42,958 bases of DNA from Mxb001 sp046046455 (GCA_046046455.1 JBJOJS010000001.1:1-42958); one strand, 5' to 3'; shown: positions 28,897 to 37,036, numbered from the stretch's first letter. Notes: generated by a model from the letters alone, not told the origin. Program-made: numbers and translations.

Positions 28897-31844
28897 GAGC
28901 GACCAGTCTGGCTGCCCACCTGGCGCGGCGAGGCTTCGCCGATGCAGGGGAGGCAGCCCGCGTCCTCGACGGCATGGACCTACCCGATCCCGAGGGGTTT
29001 GCCGACGCGCTCACGATGGCCGCCGATCCCGACCAGGCGCTCGACGCACTACGTGGCCTGGCCGATTCCGGGGTGGACATCGCGGATCTCGCACGCGACG
29101 AAGACTGGTTCGCGGCCCTGGTGGCCGCGGTGGGCATGTCGACGGCACTCGGCGACCACCTGGTACGACATCCCGGATCCGTCGAGCGACTTCGGGGAGT
29201 GACTCGGCAGGCTCCGAGCGCCGCCGATCGTCGGGCGACGCTGCTGCGCGCCGTGGGAGCCGATCCGCGGTCACCGGAGCCGATCGCGAGTGCCCCTGAT
29301 GCGTCGTACGCCCTACGGGTCGCCTATCGCGATGAGCTCCTCACGACTGTGGTGCGCGATCTTGTCTACGGCGCCCGCGTCGATGACATCGCCGAGGAGC
29401 TCGCGGACCTCGCGGACGCCGCACTCGAGGCGGGACTCGCCATCGCCCGATCCGAGCTTCCACCCGACGCCGCACCGTGCCGGCTGGCTGTCATCGCCAT
29501 GGGCAAGTGCGGTGGCCGCGAGCTCAACTACGTGAGTGACGTCGATGTGATCTTCGTCGTCGAACCCATCGAGGGGGGCGATGAGGAGGCAGCGCTGCGC
29601 ACGGGTCAGCGCCTCGCGGCTGGGGTCATGCGCGTATGCGGTGAGCCGACCGCTGAGGGATCCCTGTGGCAGGTGGATGCGGCGCTGCGTCCCGAGGGCA
29701 AGCAGGGAGCGCTCGTGCGCACGCTCGCTTCCCATGTCGGCTACTACGAGCGGTGGGCCAAGACCTGGGAGTTCCAGGCGCTGCTCAAGGCGCGCCCCGC
29801 CGCAGGCGATCGGGCGCTCGGCGCGGCGTACGTCGATGCGGTCGCGCCCTTCGTGTGGTCCGCGGCCGACGGTCCGGACTTCGTCGCGGACGTCCAGCGG
29901 ATGCGGCAGCGCGTCGAAGATCACATCCCCGCGCGCGAGGCGGACCGTCAACTCAAGCTCGGCCGAGGTGGGCTGCGCGACGTCGAGTTCTCCGTCCAGC
30001 TGCTCCAGTTGGTGCACGGACGCAGTGACGTGATGCTGCGCAGCCCGTCGACCCTGGTGGCGCTTGAGGCGCTCGCGACCTGGGGTTACGTCGGACGCGA
30101 GGACGGCGCAACACTCGGTGCGGCGTACCGATTCCTGCGCTCCTTCGAGCATCGCATCCAGTTGCATGCATTGAGGCGCTCGCATGTCGTACCCGAGGAC
30201 GAGGCTGCGCTACGTCGCATCGGTCGTTCGCTGGGCTTCCGCACGGACCCGGTCGCCGAGCTCACCGAGGAGTGGCGGCGCCACGCGCGTGAAGTGCGGC
30301 GGATCCACGAGAAGCTCTTCTATCGACCTCTCCTGCAGGCCGTGGCGCGCCTCGACCCCGGTGATGCGCGCCTCACGCCCGAGGCAGCGGGGGAGCGGCT
30401 CGCGGCGCTGGGCTACGCCGATCCGGTCGGTGCGCTGCGCCACCTGGAGGCCCTCACCTCAGGAGTGTCCCGTCGCGCGGCGATCCAGCGCACGCTTCTG
30501 CCGGTGCTGCTCGGGTGGTTCGCGGACGGTCCCGACCCGGATGCCGCCCTGCTGGGCTTCCGGCGCATGAGCGACGACCTGGGCTCGACGCCGTGGTACC
30601 TCCGCCTCCTGCGGGATGAATCGCTCGCTGCGGAGCGAATGGCCACCATCCTGTCGTCGAGTCGCTTCGCGACCGACCTCCTGCTGCGCTCGCCGGATGC
30701 CGTGGCGCTGCTGGCAGACGATCGCGAGCTCATGCCGCGCAGCCTGGACGCCCTCGTCGTGGAGGCGCGGTCCGCTGTCGCGCGCCACGAGGATCCGGAG
30801 TCCGCCGTGAGCGCAGTGCGGGCACTGCGCCGCAGAGAGCTCTTCCGCATTGCCGCGTGCGACGTGCTCGGCCTCCTCGACGAGACGGCGATCATGGCCG
30901 GCCTCTCGGATGTCACGGAGGCCGCTCTCATCGGCGCACTCGATGTCGCGGAACGCTCGGTGGCCGCGGGCCGACCCAGCGGGCACCTCCCGACGCGCAT
31001 GGCCCTGGTGGCCATGGGGCGCTTCGGTGGTCGCGAGCTGGGCTACTCCTCCGATGCCGATCTCATCTTCGTCCACCAGCCACTCGCGGGGGCCGACGAT
31101 CAGGAAGCATCCGACGCCGCCTTCGCCGTCGCCAACGAGATCCGTCGGCTGCTCATGGTGCCGTCCCCCGATCCCGCCCTGGAGATCGACGCGGATCTGC
31201 GTCCCGAGGGGCGGCAGGGCCCTCTCGTGCGCTCGCTCGAGTCCTACCGCGCCTACTACGACCGGTGGTCGTCGCCATGGGAGGCACAGGCGCTGCTGCG
31301 TGCGCGCCCCTTCGCCGGGGATGAGGGGCTGCGCGCGGAGTTCGCCCGGATAATCGATCCGCTGCGCTGGCCCTCGGATGGCATCTCGGAGACGGACACG
31401 CGCGAGATGCGCAGGCTCAAGGCGCGGATGGAGTCCGAGCGGCTGCCGCGCGGTGCCGATCCCAGCATGCATCTCAAGCAGGGCCGCGGTGGACTCGCCG
31501 ATGTCGAGTGGGTGGCCCAGCTCATGCAGCTACGCCATGCGGCGGACGTGCCCGCACTGCGCACGACGTCGACCCTCGCCGCTCTCGACGCTGCTGTCGA
31601 TGCGGGCTTGCTCGATGCGTCGGATGCGGAGATTCTGCGCGCGTCATGGCTGCTCGCCACGCGCGTGCGCAACGCCATCATGCTCGCCCAAGGGCGTCCA
31701 TCGGACTCGGTCCCCACCTCGGGACCCGGCCTGCGCGCCGTCGCCCACCTGCTCGGCTACAGACCGTCCGCCGACCTCCTGGAGGAGTACCGGCGTACGA
31801 CGCGACGCGCACGCGGGGTGGTCGAGCGGGTCTTCTACGGGTGA
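28884..31844 (+). CDS. glnE: bifunctional glutamine synthetase adenylyltransferase/deadenylase
   Basis: A 986-residue enzyme that adds AMP to, and removes it from, the regulatory Tyr of GlnA1. Two nucleotidyltransferase domains are visible: the N-terminal deadenylase with GKCGGRELNYVSDVDVIFV near residue 210, and the C-terminal adenylylase with GRFGGRELGYSSDADLIFVH near residue 713. Each is followed by its RPEGxxGxLVR and W-E-QALL(K/R)ARP segments and a helical GlnD/PII-response region (QLKLGRGGLRDVEFSVQLLQ and MHLKQGRGGLADVEWVAQLM). Start MSEQRATSLAAHL at 28884. It follows glnA2 by 43 bp. Its substrate GlnA1 lies 3 kb downstream on the other strand. Confidence 0.96.
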   Translation: MSEQRATSLAAHLARRGFADAGEAARVLDGMDLPDPEGFADALTMAADPDQALDALRGLADSGVDIADLARDEDWFAALVAAVGMSTALGDHLVRHPGSVERLRGVTRQAPSAADRRATLLRAVGADPRSPEPIASAPDASYALRVAYRDELLTTVVRDLVYGARVDDIAEELADLADAALEAGLAIARSELPPDAAPCRLAVIAMGKCGGRELNYVSDVDVIFVVEPIEGGDEEAALRTGQRLAAGVMRVCGEPTAEGSLWQVDAALRPEGKQGALVRTLASHVGYYERWAKTWEFQALLKARPAAGDRALGAAYVDAVAPFVWSAADGPDFVADVQRMRQRVEDHIPAREADRQLKLGRGGLRDVEFSVQLLQLVHGRSDVMLRSPSTLVALEALATWGYVGREDGATLGAAYRFLRSFEHRIQLHALRRSHVVPEDEAALRRIGRSLGFRTDPVAELTEEWRRHAREVRRIHEKLFYRPLLQAVARLDPGDARLTPEAAGERLAALGYADPVGALRHLEALTSGVSRRAAIQRTLLPVLLGWFADGPDPDAALLGFRRMSDDLGSTPWYLRLLRDESLAAERMATILSSSRFATDLLLRSPDAVALLADDRELMPRSLDALVVEARSAVARHEDPESAVSAVRALRRRELFRIAACDVLGLLDETAIMAGLSDVTEAALIGALDVAERSVAAGRPSGHLPTRMALVAMGRFGGRELGYSSDADLIFVHQPLAGADDQEASDAAFAVANEIRRLLMVPSPDPALEIDADLRPEGRQGPLVRSLESYRAYYDRWSSPWEAQALLRARPFAGDEGLRAEFARIIDPLRWPSDGISETDTREMRRLKARMESERLPRGADPSMHLKQGRGGLADVEWVAQLMQLRHAADVPALRTTSTLAALDAAVDAGLLDASDAEILRASWLLATRVRNAIMLAQGRPSDSVPTSGPGLRAVAHLLGYRPSADLLEEYRRTTRRARGVVERVFYG

Positions 31845-31848
31845 TGCC

Positions 31849-31854
31849 TAGGGT
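31849..31854 (+). promoter_or_regulatory. -10 box (TAGGGT) of the PLP decarboxylase gene, leaderless
   Basis: TAGGGT followed by GTGACC and the GTG at 31861. It lies right after the glnE stop and decides between two GTG starts six bases apart. Confidence 0.6.
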
Positions 31855-31860
31855 GTGACC

Positions 31861-33285
31861 GTGACACCCGAGGAGTTCCGCGCGGCGGCGCATCAGCTCG
31901 TGGACTGGATCGCTGACTACCGCACCAGCGTCCCTGAGCGACCCGTGCGCAGCGAGGTCACGCCCGGCTGGGTGCGCGCGCAACTCGCCTCGCCGCCCCC
32001 CGAGGTGCCCGTCGACCTGGACGCCGTCATGGACGACCTCTCCCGCGTGATCGTCCCCGGTGTCACCCAGGTGACCAGCCCGGGCAACTTCGCATGGTTC
32101 CCGTCCAATTCTGCGCTGGAGTCGGTGCTGGGTGACATCGCCGCCAGCGGTCTCGGCGCCCTGGGCATCACGTGGCAGTCTGCACCGGCACTCACGGAGG
32201 TCGAGGAGGTCGTCACCGACTGGCTGCGCGAGCTCTGCGGCCTCTCGGACGATTGGCACGGCGCCATTCATGACACCGCGTCCACGGCATGCCTCGTCGC
32301 AATGCTCGTCGCGCGCGAGCGAGCCACCGACCTCTCCGAGGACCGGGGCGGACTCCAGGCGGAAGCGGCACCGCTCATCGCCTACGCGTCGACCCAGGCG
32401 CACTCCTCGGTGCCCAAGGCCGTCCTGCTCGCCGGCTACGGGCGCGACAATCTCCGACTCGTGCCCGTCGATCCCGTCACGCTGGCCATGGACACGGAAG
32501 CCCTGCGCAGACTCATGGCCGAGGACGCCGCTGCGGGGCGCCGCCCCGCGGTCGTGGTCGCGTCCCTCGGCACGACGGGCACGACGGCGTTCGACCCCGT
32601 CGAAGAGGTCGTGGCCATCGCGGCCGCGCATGGCGCGTGGGTCCATGTCGACGCCGCCATGGCGGGCTCGGCGATGATGCTGCCCGAGTGCCGCCCGCTC
32701 TTTGCTGGAGTCGAGAGAGCCGACTCACTCGGCTGGAATCCGCACAAGTGGATGGGCACCATCCTCGACTGCTCGCTGCTCTACGTGCGTGACGTCGAAT
32801 TGCTCGTCCGTGTCTTCTCCACCAACCCTTCCTACCTGCGATCGTCCAGCGACGGGGAGGTGACGCAGTTCAAGGACTGGGGCATCCCGCTGGGCAGGCG
32901 CTTCCGATCGCTCAAGCTGTGGTTCCACCTGCGCCTCGCCGGTGCCGAGTCGATCCGCGCCCGTCTGCGCCGCGATCTCGCCCACGCGCAGTGGCTCGCT
33001 GATCAGGTGGTGGCGGCACCCGACTGGGAGGTCTGCGCACCCGTGCCGCTTCAGACAGTGTGCGTGCGCCATGTCCCAGCCGGCGTGAACGCCGAGGCGC
33101 TGGACCGCCACCAGCAGGCGTGGGCCGAGCGACTCAATGCCACCGGGCGCGCCTTCGTCACACCCGCGCTTGTCGAGGGTCGCTGGCTCGTGCGACTTTC
33201 CATCGGGGCCGAGGCGACGCAGCGCGAGGATGTCGAAGCGCTATGGGCCCTGTGTCGTGAGTCCGCGGCGGCTTCCTCCGCCTAG
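31861..33285 (+). CDS. PLP-dependent group II decarboxylase (aromatic-L-amino-acid type)
   Basis: A 474-residue fold-type I decarboxylase. The PLP Lys is Lys296 in LGWNPHKWMG, the Asp that binds the pyridine nitrogen is in VHVDAAMAGSAM, the stacking His is in ASTQAHSSVPKA, and the N-terminal HPxF-like segment is SPGNFAWFPSNS. The architecture matches aromatic amino acid/tyrosine/tryptophan decarboxylases, producing amines; the exact substrate is unknown. The GTG start at 31861 follows a TAGGGT box by 6 nt. Its stop codon TAG lies inside the next gene's -10 box. It is the first of three genes that separate glnE from glnA1, which are adjacent in mycobacteria. Confidence 0.92.
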   Translation: MTPEEFRAAAHQLVDWIADYRTSVPERPVRSEVTPGWVRAQLASPPPEVPVDLDAVMDDLSRVIVPGVTQVTSPGNFAWFPSNSALESVLGDIAASGLGALGITWQSAPALTEVEEVVTDWLRELCGLSDDWHGAIHDTASTACLVAMLVARERATDLSEDRGGLQAEAAPLIAYASTQAHSSVPKAVLLAGYGRDNLRLVPVDPVTLAMDTEALRRLMAEDAAAGRRPAVVVASLGTTGTTAFDPVEEVVAIAAAHGAWVHVDAAMAGSAMMLPECRPLFAGVERADSLGWNPHKWMGTILDCSLLYVRDVELLVRVFSTNPSYLRSSSDGEVTQFKDWGIPLGRRFRSLKLWFHLRLAGAESIRARLRRDLAHAQWLADQVVAAPDWEVCAPVPLQTVCVRHVPAGVNAEALDRHQQAWAERLNATGRAFVTPALVEGRWLVRLSIGAEATQREDVEALWALCRESAAASSA

Positions 33286-33288
33286 GGT
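33283..33288 (+). promoter_or_regulatory. -10 box (TAGGGT) overlapping the decarboxylase stop codon
   Basis: TAGGGT, 6 nt before the ATG at 33295; its first three bases are the decarboxylase TAG stop. Confidence 0.6.
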
Positions 33289-33294
33289 GATCCC

Positions 33295-33603
33295 ATGTCC
33301 ACACTCTGGGAAGTGATCGGCTGGACCTGCACGGTGCTCCTGGTCGGCGCCTACGCCATGGTGGCCACGCAGAAACTCGATGCCCGCAGCCCGACGTACC
33401 ACGTGCTCAATCTCATCGGGGCCATCGGTCTCGCGGCGTACTCTCTCTACAAGGTCGCGTGGCCCCAGTTCGCACTCAACCTCTTCTGGGGAGCGGTCGC
33501 GCTCATCGGCATCGTGATCGCGGTCGCCGCTGCGCGCAAGATCAGGGCTGGCCGCCCCGCAGGCGATCCCGGATTCGACGAGCAAGGCGTCCGGGAAGGC
33601 TGA
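33295..33603 (+). CDS. CBU_0592-like small membrane protein
   Basis: A 102-residue protein with three membrane helices: VIGWTCTVLLVGAYAMVATQ, then NLIGAIGLAAYSLYK, and NLFWGAVALIGIVIAVAAAR. The GWTCTVLLVGAYAM and YHVLNLIGA segments match the CBU_0592-like family of small integral membrane proteins with no known function. It ends in a short charged cytosolic tail. Its own -10 box is present, so it can be transcribed without the decarboxylase. Its last 62 bp overlap the end of the convergent sulfotransferase-like gene. Confidence 0.82.
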   Translation: MSTLWEVIGWTCTVLLVGAYAMVATQKLDARSPTYHVLNLIGAIGLAAYSLYKVAWPQFALNLFWGAVALIGIVIAVAAARKIRAGRPAGDPGFDEQGVREG

Positions 33604-34714
33604 GCGCTCCTTCGCGCGCGTTGCGGCGACGGATCTCCTCCGCTTCCCGCGCCATCGCATGTGCGGTGGCGAAGGCTCCGGCCGTGGCGATCTGGTCGCT
33701 GGGCACGCGTCCGCGTGAGGCCGAGGAATCCAGGACGCGCAGGTCCTCGACGTCACCGTGCACCACGACGCCCGTCGTCGCCATGTCGGAGATATCCGCC
33801 TCGACCCACTCACGCACGGTGCCGAGGTAGGAGCGCGGCAGCAGCAGCGGTCCGCCGCGGTCGGGTCGCTCGAGGAAGCCGCTGGAGAGCAGGTGCTGCT
33901 GCAGTTCGTTGGCTGTCTTGCGGTTCCAGCCGCGCCGCTTGGCCTCCACGTTGAGGGCATGGAGGAAGACGGCCTCCGCACGCGTCGAGCCGATATTGGC
34001 GATGAAGGCTGGCAGTTTGGGTGCCGTCTCGGGCAGGGAGTCGATATCGAGGGCCATGCGGAAGCGGTCCCACAGCAGGTTCGACGGCGAACCAGCGGGT
34101 GGCAGGGTCACGACGCTGACATGGTCGGCGCCGACAAGGTCCTGCCAGCGTCGGACGAGCGCTCCGTATGCGTAGGAGCGCCAGAAAGTCTGGTGGCGCT
34201 CGGCGTCCCACTCGGCCTGCATCTGAGCAGGCGGCAGCGTGCCACGCTCCTTGGCCCGACGAGCCAGGTAGCGGCGGTAGTTCTGCGTGTGGGTGTTGCG
34301 TACGTGCTGCTGCCACGACGACGGGAGAATGCGGCCCAGATCGCGCATCGTGATGACGACGTCGATAGTGGATGCGGAGAGGCCATCAAGCATGCGTCGT
34401 GCGGCAGGAGGCCTCAGGCCGCCGATCATCTCCGCGGAGATGATGGCCGTGCCGTCCCAGTTCGCGATGGCACCGGCGAGACCGGTCCAGCCGGAGCCGT
34501 CCTTGCCCGTCCAGCGATTGGACTCCTTGCTCTCCTCGTTGTGTGTGAGGTCCGACACGGCGCCGACGTGGTTGTAGTCGTCTTCGCCTCGGTAGTCCGT
34601 CGGGTAGAGCACGCCCTGCGCCTTGAGCGAAGGAGAGAGTTGCTGGAGGACTCTCTGCAGGTACGTCGTACCCGTCTTGCGCGGTCCGATGTGGACGATG
34701 AGCCGCTGAGCCAC
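33542..34714 (-). CDS. sulfotransferase-like protein
   Basis: A 390-residue protein with an N-terminal nucleotide loop, IVHIGPRKTGTTYLQRVLQQ, matching the PAPS 5'-phosphosulfate loop of sulfotransferases, and ITMRDLGRILPSSWQQHVRN, matching the 3'-phosphate-binding RD segment seen in actinobacterial sulfotransferase-like proteins. The middle and C-terminus are poorly conserved; the last 30 residues are very basic. Acceptor unknown (glycan, lipid or small molecule). The GTG start follows TAGGGT by 6 nt. It is transcribed toward, and overlaps, the membrane-protein gene by 62 bp, and lies upstream of nothing else in its direction. Confidence 0.78.
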   Translation of the reverse strand: MAQRLIVHIGPRKTGTTYLQRVLQQLSPSLKAQGVLYPTDYRGEDDYNHVGAVSDLTHNEESKESNRWTGKDGSGWTGLAGAIANWDGTAIISAEMIGGLRPPAARRMLDGLSASTIDVVITMRDLGRILPSSWQQHVRNTHTQNYRRYLARRAKERGTLPPAQMQAEWDAERHQTFWRSYAYGALVRRWQDLVGADHVSVVTLPPAGSPSNLLWDRFRMALDIDSLPETAPKLPAFIANIGSTRAEAVFLHALNVEAKRRGWNRKTANELQQHLLSSGFLERPDRGGPLLLPRSYLGTVREWVEADISDMATTGVVVHGDVEDLRVLDSSASRGRVPSDQIATAGAFATAHAMAREAEEIRRRNAREGALSLPGRLARRIRDRLRGGQP

Positions 34715-34720
34715 GGCGTC

Positions 34721-34726
34721 ACCCTA
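34721..34726 (-). promoter_or_regulatory. -10 box (TAGGGT) of the sulfotransferase-like gene, leaderless
   Basis: TAGGGT on the minus strand, 6 nt before the GTG at 34714. Confidence 0.6.
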
Positions 34727-34777
34727 TCCGGGCCGTGTTCGGGGTCTCGGAGCGACACATGCGATCCCCGACACAGA

Positions 34778-34807
34778 CAGAGGGTGGCCGCGAACGGCCA
34801 CCCTCTG
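34778..34807 (-). terminator. terminator of glnA1
   Basis: CAGAGGGTGGCCG (34778-34790) pairs perfectly over 13 bp with 34795-34807 around a 4-nt loop, 50 nt after the glnA1 stop, followed on the minus strand by TCTGTGT. Confidence 0.8.
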
Positions 34808-34857
34808 CTCCTGCGCGCGAGGCGATGCGACGCAAGGAACGTGTCTGATCCTGGCGA

Positions 34858-36279
34858 TCAGATGTCGTAGTAGAGCTCGAACTCGTGGGGGTGCGGGCGC
34901 AGGCGGATGGGATCCACCTCGTTGGCCCGCTTGTAGTCGATCCACGTCTCGATGAGGTCCGCCGGGAAGACGCCACCTGCCTGCAGGTAGTCGTTGTCGG
35001 CCTCGAGGGCATCGAGCACCTCGGGGAGCGAGCCGGGCACCTGAGCGATCTCGGCGAGCTCGTCCGGGGGAAGTTCGTAGAGGTCCTTGTCGACCGGAGC
35101 CGGCGGCTCGATCTTGTTCTTGATGCCGTCCAGGCCCGCGAGGAGCATGGCGGAGAAGGCAAGGTACGGATTGCTCGAGGGATCCGGCACGCGGTACTCA
35201 ATGCGCTTGGCCTTGGGAGACGTACCCGTGACCGGGATGCGGATGCACGCCGAGCGGTTGCGCGCCGAGTAGACGAGGTTGACCGGAGCCTCGTAGCCGG
35301 GTACCAGGCGGTGGTAGGAGTTCACGGTCGGATTGGTGAAGGCCAGCAGCGAGGGCGAGTGCTTGAGGAGGCCGCCGATGTACCAGCGGGCCAGATCCGA
35401 CAGGCCGCCGTAGCCACGCTCGTCGTAGAAGAGCGGCTCGCCGTTCTTCCACAGGGACTGGTGGCAGTGCATACCGGAGCCGTTGTCGCCGAAGAGCGGC
35501 TTCGGCATGAAGGTCACGGACTTGCCATTGACCCAGGCGACGTTCTTGATGATGTACTTGAAGAGCATCACCTCGTCGGCTGCACGCTGGAGGGTGTTGA
35601 AGCGGTAGTTGATCTCCGACTGCCCGCCGGTGCCGACCTCGTGGTGGGAGCGCTCAACGTGCAGGCCCACCTGCGCCAGCGCCTGGCACATCTCGTCGCG
35701 CAGGTCGGCGTAGTGGTCGACCGGCGGCACGGGGAAGTAGCCACCCTTGTAGCGGGTCTTGTAGCCGAGGTTGCCGCCGTCCTCCTCGCGCCCGGTGTTC
35801 CACGCGCCCTCGATCGAGTCGAGGTAGTAGTAGCCGGCGTTCTGTCGGGTCTCGAAGCGCACGTCGTCGAAGATGTAGAACTCCGCCTCCGGTCCGAAGT
35901 AGACCGTGTCGGCGATACCCGTGGACACCAGGTAGGCCTCGGCCTTGGCCGCGATGCCGCGGGGGTCGCGGCTGTAGGGCTCATCGGTAAAGGGGTCGAG
36001 GATCGAGTGATTGATGACGAGGGTCTTGGCGGCGCGGAAGGGATCGACGAAGGCACTCGTGGGATCCGGCATCAGCTTCATGTCGGACTCGTGGATCGCC
36101 TGGAAGCCGCGGATCGACGAGCCATCGAACATGAGGCCATCGCTGAAGGCGTCGACGTAGGACGAAGCCGGGACATTGAAGTGCTGCATCACACCGGGCA
36201 GGTCGATGAATCGCACATCGACGAATTCGATGTCCTGGTCCTTCATGTACTTCAGGACCTCATCTGCGTTCTTGAACAT
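34858..36279 (-). CDS. glnA1: glutamine synthetase type I-beta (adenylylatable)
   Basis: Main ammonia-assimilating enzyme, dodecameric, 473 residues. Signatures: MFDGSSIRGFQAIHESDM, FGPEAEFYIFD, NGSGMHCHQSLWKNG and NRSACIRIP. The adenylylation site is Tyr401 in KDLYELPPDE, the target of GlnE encoded in this window. The start MFKNADEVLKYMKDQ is fixed by an excellent CAGGAGGTGTC ribosome-binding site; a longer open frame upstream is leader. Upstream lie two small hairpins, a TACGTT -10 and a four-part GlnR box, so nitrogen-dependent transcription is well supported. Unlike most genes here it is clearly leadered. Confidence 0.97.
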   Translation of the reverse strand: MFKNADEVLKYMKDQDIEFVDVRFIDLPGVMQHFNVPASSYVDAFSDGLMFDGSSIRGFQAIHESDMKLMPDPTSAFVDPFRAAKTLVINHSILDPFTDEPYSRDPRGIAAKAEAYLVSTGIADTVYFGPEAEFYIFDDVRFETRQNAGYYYLDSIEGAWNTGREEDGGNLGYKTRYKGGYFPVPPVDHYADLRDEMCQALAQVGLHVERSHHEVGTGGQSEINYRFNTLQRAADEVMLFKYIIKNVAWVNGKSVTFMPKPLFGDNGSGMHCHQSLWKNGEPLFYDERGYGGLSDLARWYIGGLLKHSPSLLAFTNPTVNSYHRLVPGYEAPVNLVYSARNRSACIRIPVTGTSPKAKRIEYRVPDPSSNPYLAFSAMLLAGLDGIKNKIEPPAPVDKDLYELPPDELAEIAQVPGSLPEVLDALEADNDYLQAGGVFPADLIETWIDYKRANEVDPIRLRPHPHEFELYYDI

Positions 36280-36317
36280 GACACCTCCTGCGGTCACCCG
36301 CGATATCGATCGCCTCC

Positions 36318-36353
36318 GGGTTGGGTAGCCAACCCTCGAACGGCGGTTGCCGT
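36318..36353 (-). promoter_or_regulatory. two hairpins in the glnA1 5' leader
   Basis: GGGTTGG/CCAACCC (36318-36324 with 36329-36335) and ACGGC/GCCGT (36340-36344 with 36349-36353) form adjacent stems near the predicted 5' end of the glnA1 mRNA. No known riboswitch fold is recognised. Confidence 0.4.
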
Positions 36354-36361
36354 CGATCGGG

Positions 36362-36367
36362 AACGTA
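36362..36367 (-). promoter_or_regulatory. -10 box (TACGTT) of glnA1
   Basis: TACGTT on the minus strand, 11 bp downstream of the GlnR box; predicted transcript start near 36355, leaving a leader of about 75 nt. Confidence 0.5.
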
Positions 36368-36377
36368 GGCCGAGGGG

Positions 36378-36415
36378 GTTTCCCGACCGTGTACCCCATG
36401 TTTCGCTTCTGTTAC
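36378..36415 (-). promoter_or_regulatory. GlnR binding site upstream of glnA1
   Basis: On the minus strand: GTAAC-n6-GAAAC-n6-TACAC-n6-GAAAC, with all spacers exactly 6 nt. This is the double a-b box layout known for actinobacterial GlnR. It sits just upstream of the -10, where activator or repressor control is expected, and between glnA1 and the divergent RDD gene. Confidence 0.8.
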
Positions 36416-36447
36416 GGGGTCGACGGGCCCGACCCGATGCGCTCCCC

Positions 36448-36453
36448 TAGCGT
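36448..36453 (+). promoter_or_regulatory. -10 box (TAGCGT) of the RDD gene, leaderless
   Basis: TAGCGT followed by 6 nt and the GTG at 36460. Confidence 0.6.
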
Positions 36454-36459
36454 GGAGGG

Positions 36460-36918
36460 GTGACCACATCCGCCTCATCAGGCACGGGAGAACCTGCCGG
36501 CCCGCCGGGCCAGCCCGACAGGGGCGGCTCTGCCGGCCCGCCGGGCCAGGCAGCGGGGCTCGGGCGCCGTGCTGGGGCGATCGCCCTCGACTGGCTGGTG
36601 GCGCTCCTGCTGGCCCGCCTCGTCCCGGGTGCGGAGTACGGCAGCGGGGACTACGCCCTGGCCACACTTGCGATCTTCGCCTTCGAGATCATCGTTCTCA
36701 CGTGGCTCACCGGATCGAGTTTCGGCCAGCGGATCCTCGGGATCGCCGTGGTCTCCGAGACCGGTGGTCGGCTCCCGCTGTGGAAGATCATCATCCGTAC
36801 GGCGCTCATCTGCATCGTCGTCCCCGCGCTGGTCTACGACTCGCAGCGCCGCGGCTTGCAGGATCTTGCCGTCGGCTCACGCGTGGTCATGCGCACCAGC
36901 GTCGGGATGTCCCGCTAG
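36460..36918 (+). CDS. RDD-family membrane protein
   Basis: A 152-residue protein. Residues 1-33 are a disordered Pro/Gly-rich cytosolic tail with two near-identical AGPPGQ blocks. Then GRRAGAIALDWLVALLLARL carries the R..D pattern of RDD proteins, followed by a second helix near 70-85 and a third, WKIIIRTALICIVVPALVYD, with GQRILGIAVV and RRGLQDLAVGSRVV between and after. Function of the family is mostly unknown; some act in Na+/H+ exchange. The location upstream of and divergent from glnA1 is conserved with mycobacteria (Rv2219A). Confidence 0.9.
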   Translation: MTTSASSGTGEPAGPPGQPDRGGSAGPPGQAAGLGRRAGAIALDWLVALLLARLVPGAEYGSGDYALATLAIFAFEIIVLTWLTGSSFGQRILGIAVVSETGGRLPLWKIIIRTALICIVVPALVYDSQRRGLQDLAVGSRVVMRTSVGMSR

Positions 36919-36925
36919 CGCCGCG

Positions 36926-37016
36926 CGTTGCTGTTACCCGGGTGGTCGTCAACTGCGCCATCGAGCAACCACGCCGGTAAGGACAACGTGGTGCGGGGGC
37001 GGTGATTGGCCCCGCA
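36926..37016. terminator. two hairpins between convergent RDD and DUF4191 genes
   Basis: An imperfect inverted repeat joins 36926-36946 to 36968-36988 (CGTTG/CAACG outside, TTACC..GTGGT/ACCAC..GGTAA inside). A second hairpin, TGCGGGG/CCCCGCA, is at 36992-36998 with 37010-37016. Neither has a U-run; together they fill the 118-bp gap. Confidence 0.55.
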
Positions 37017-37036
37017 TGCCTGACGTGCGGAGCAGA

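Noticed and set aside
34885..36450. Open frame of 521 codons opposite glnA1
   Set aside because: Antisense shadow of glnA1 with valine/leucine/arginine bias expected from reverse-complemented codons; it also crosses the GlnR box.
36702..36980. Overlapping frame at the end of the RDD gene
   Set aside because: Shadow of the RDD coding sequence running into the convergent hairpin region.
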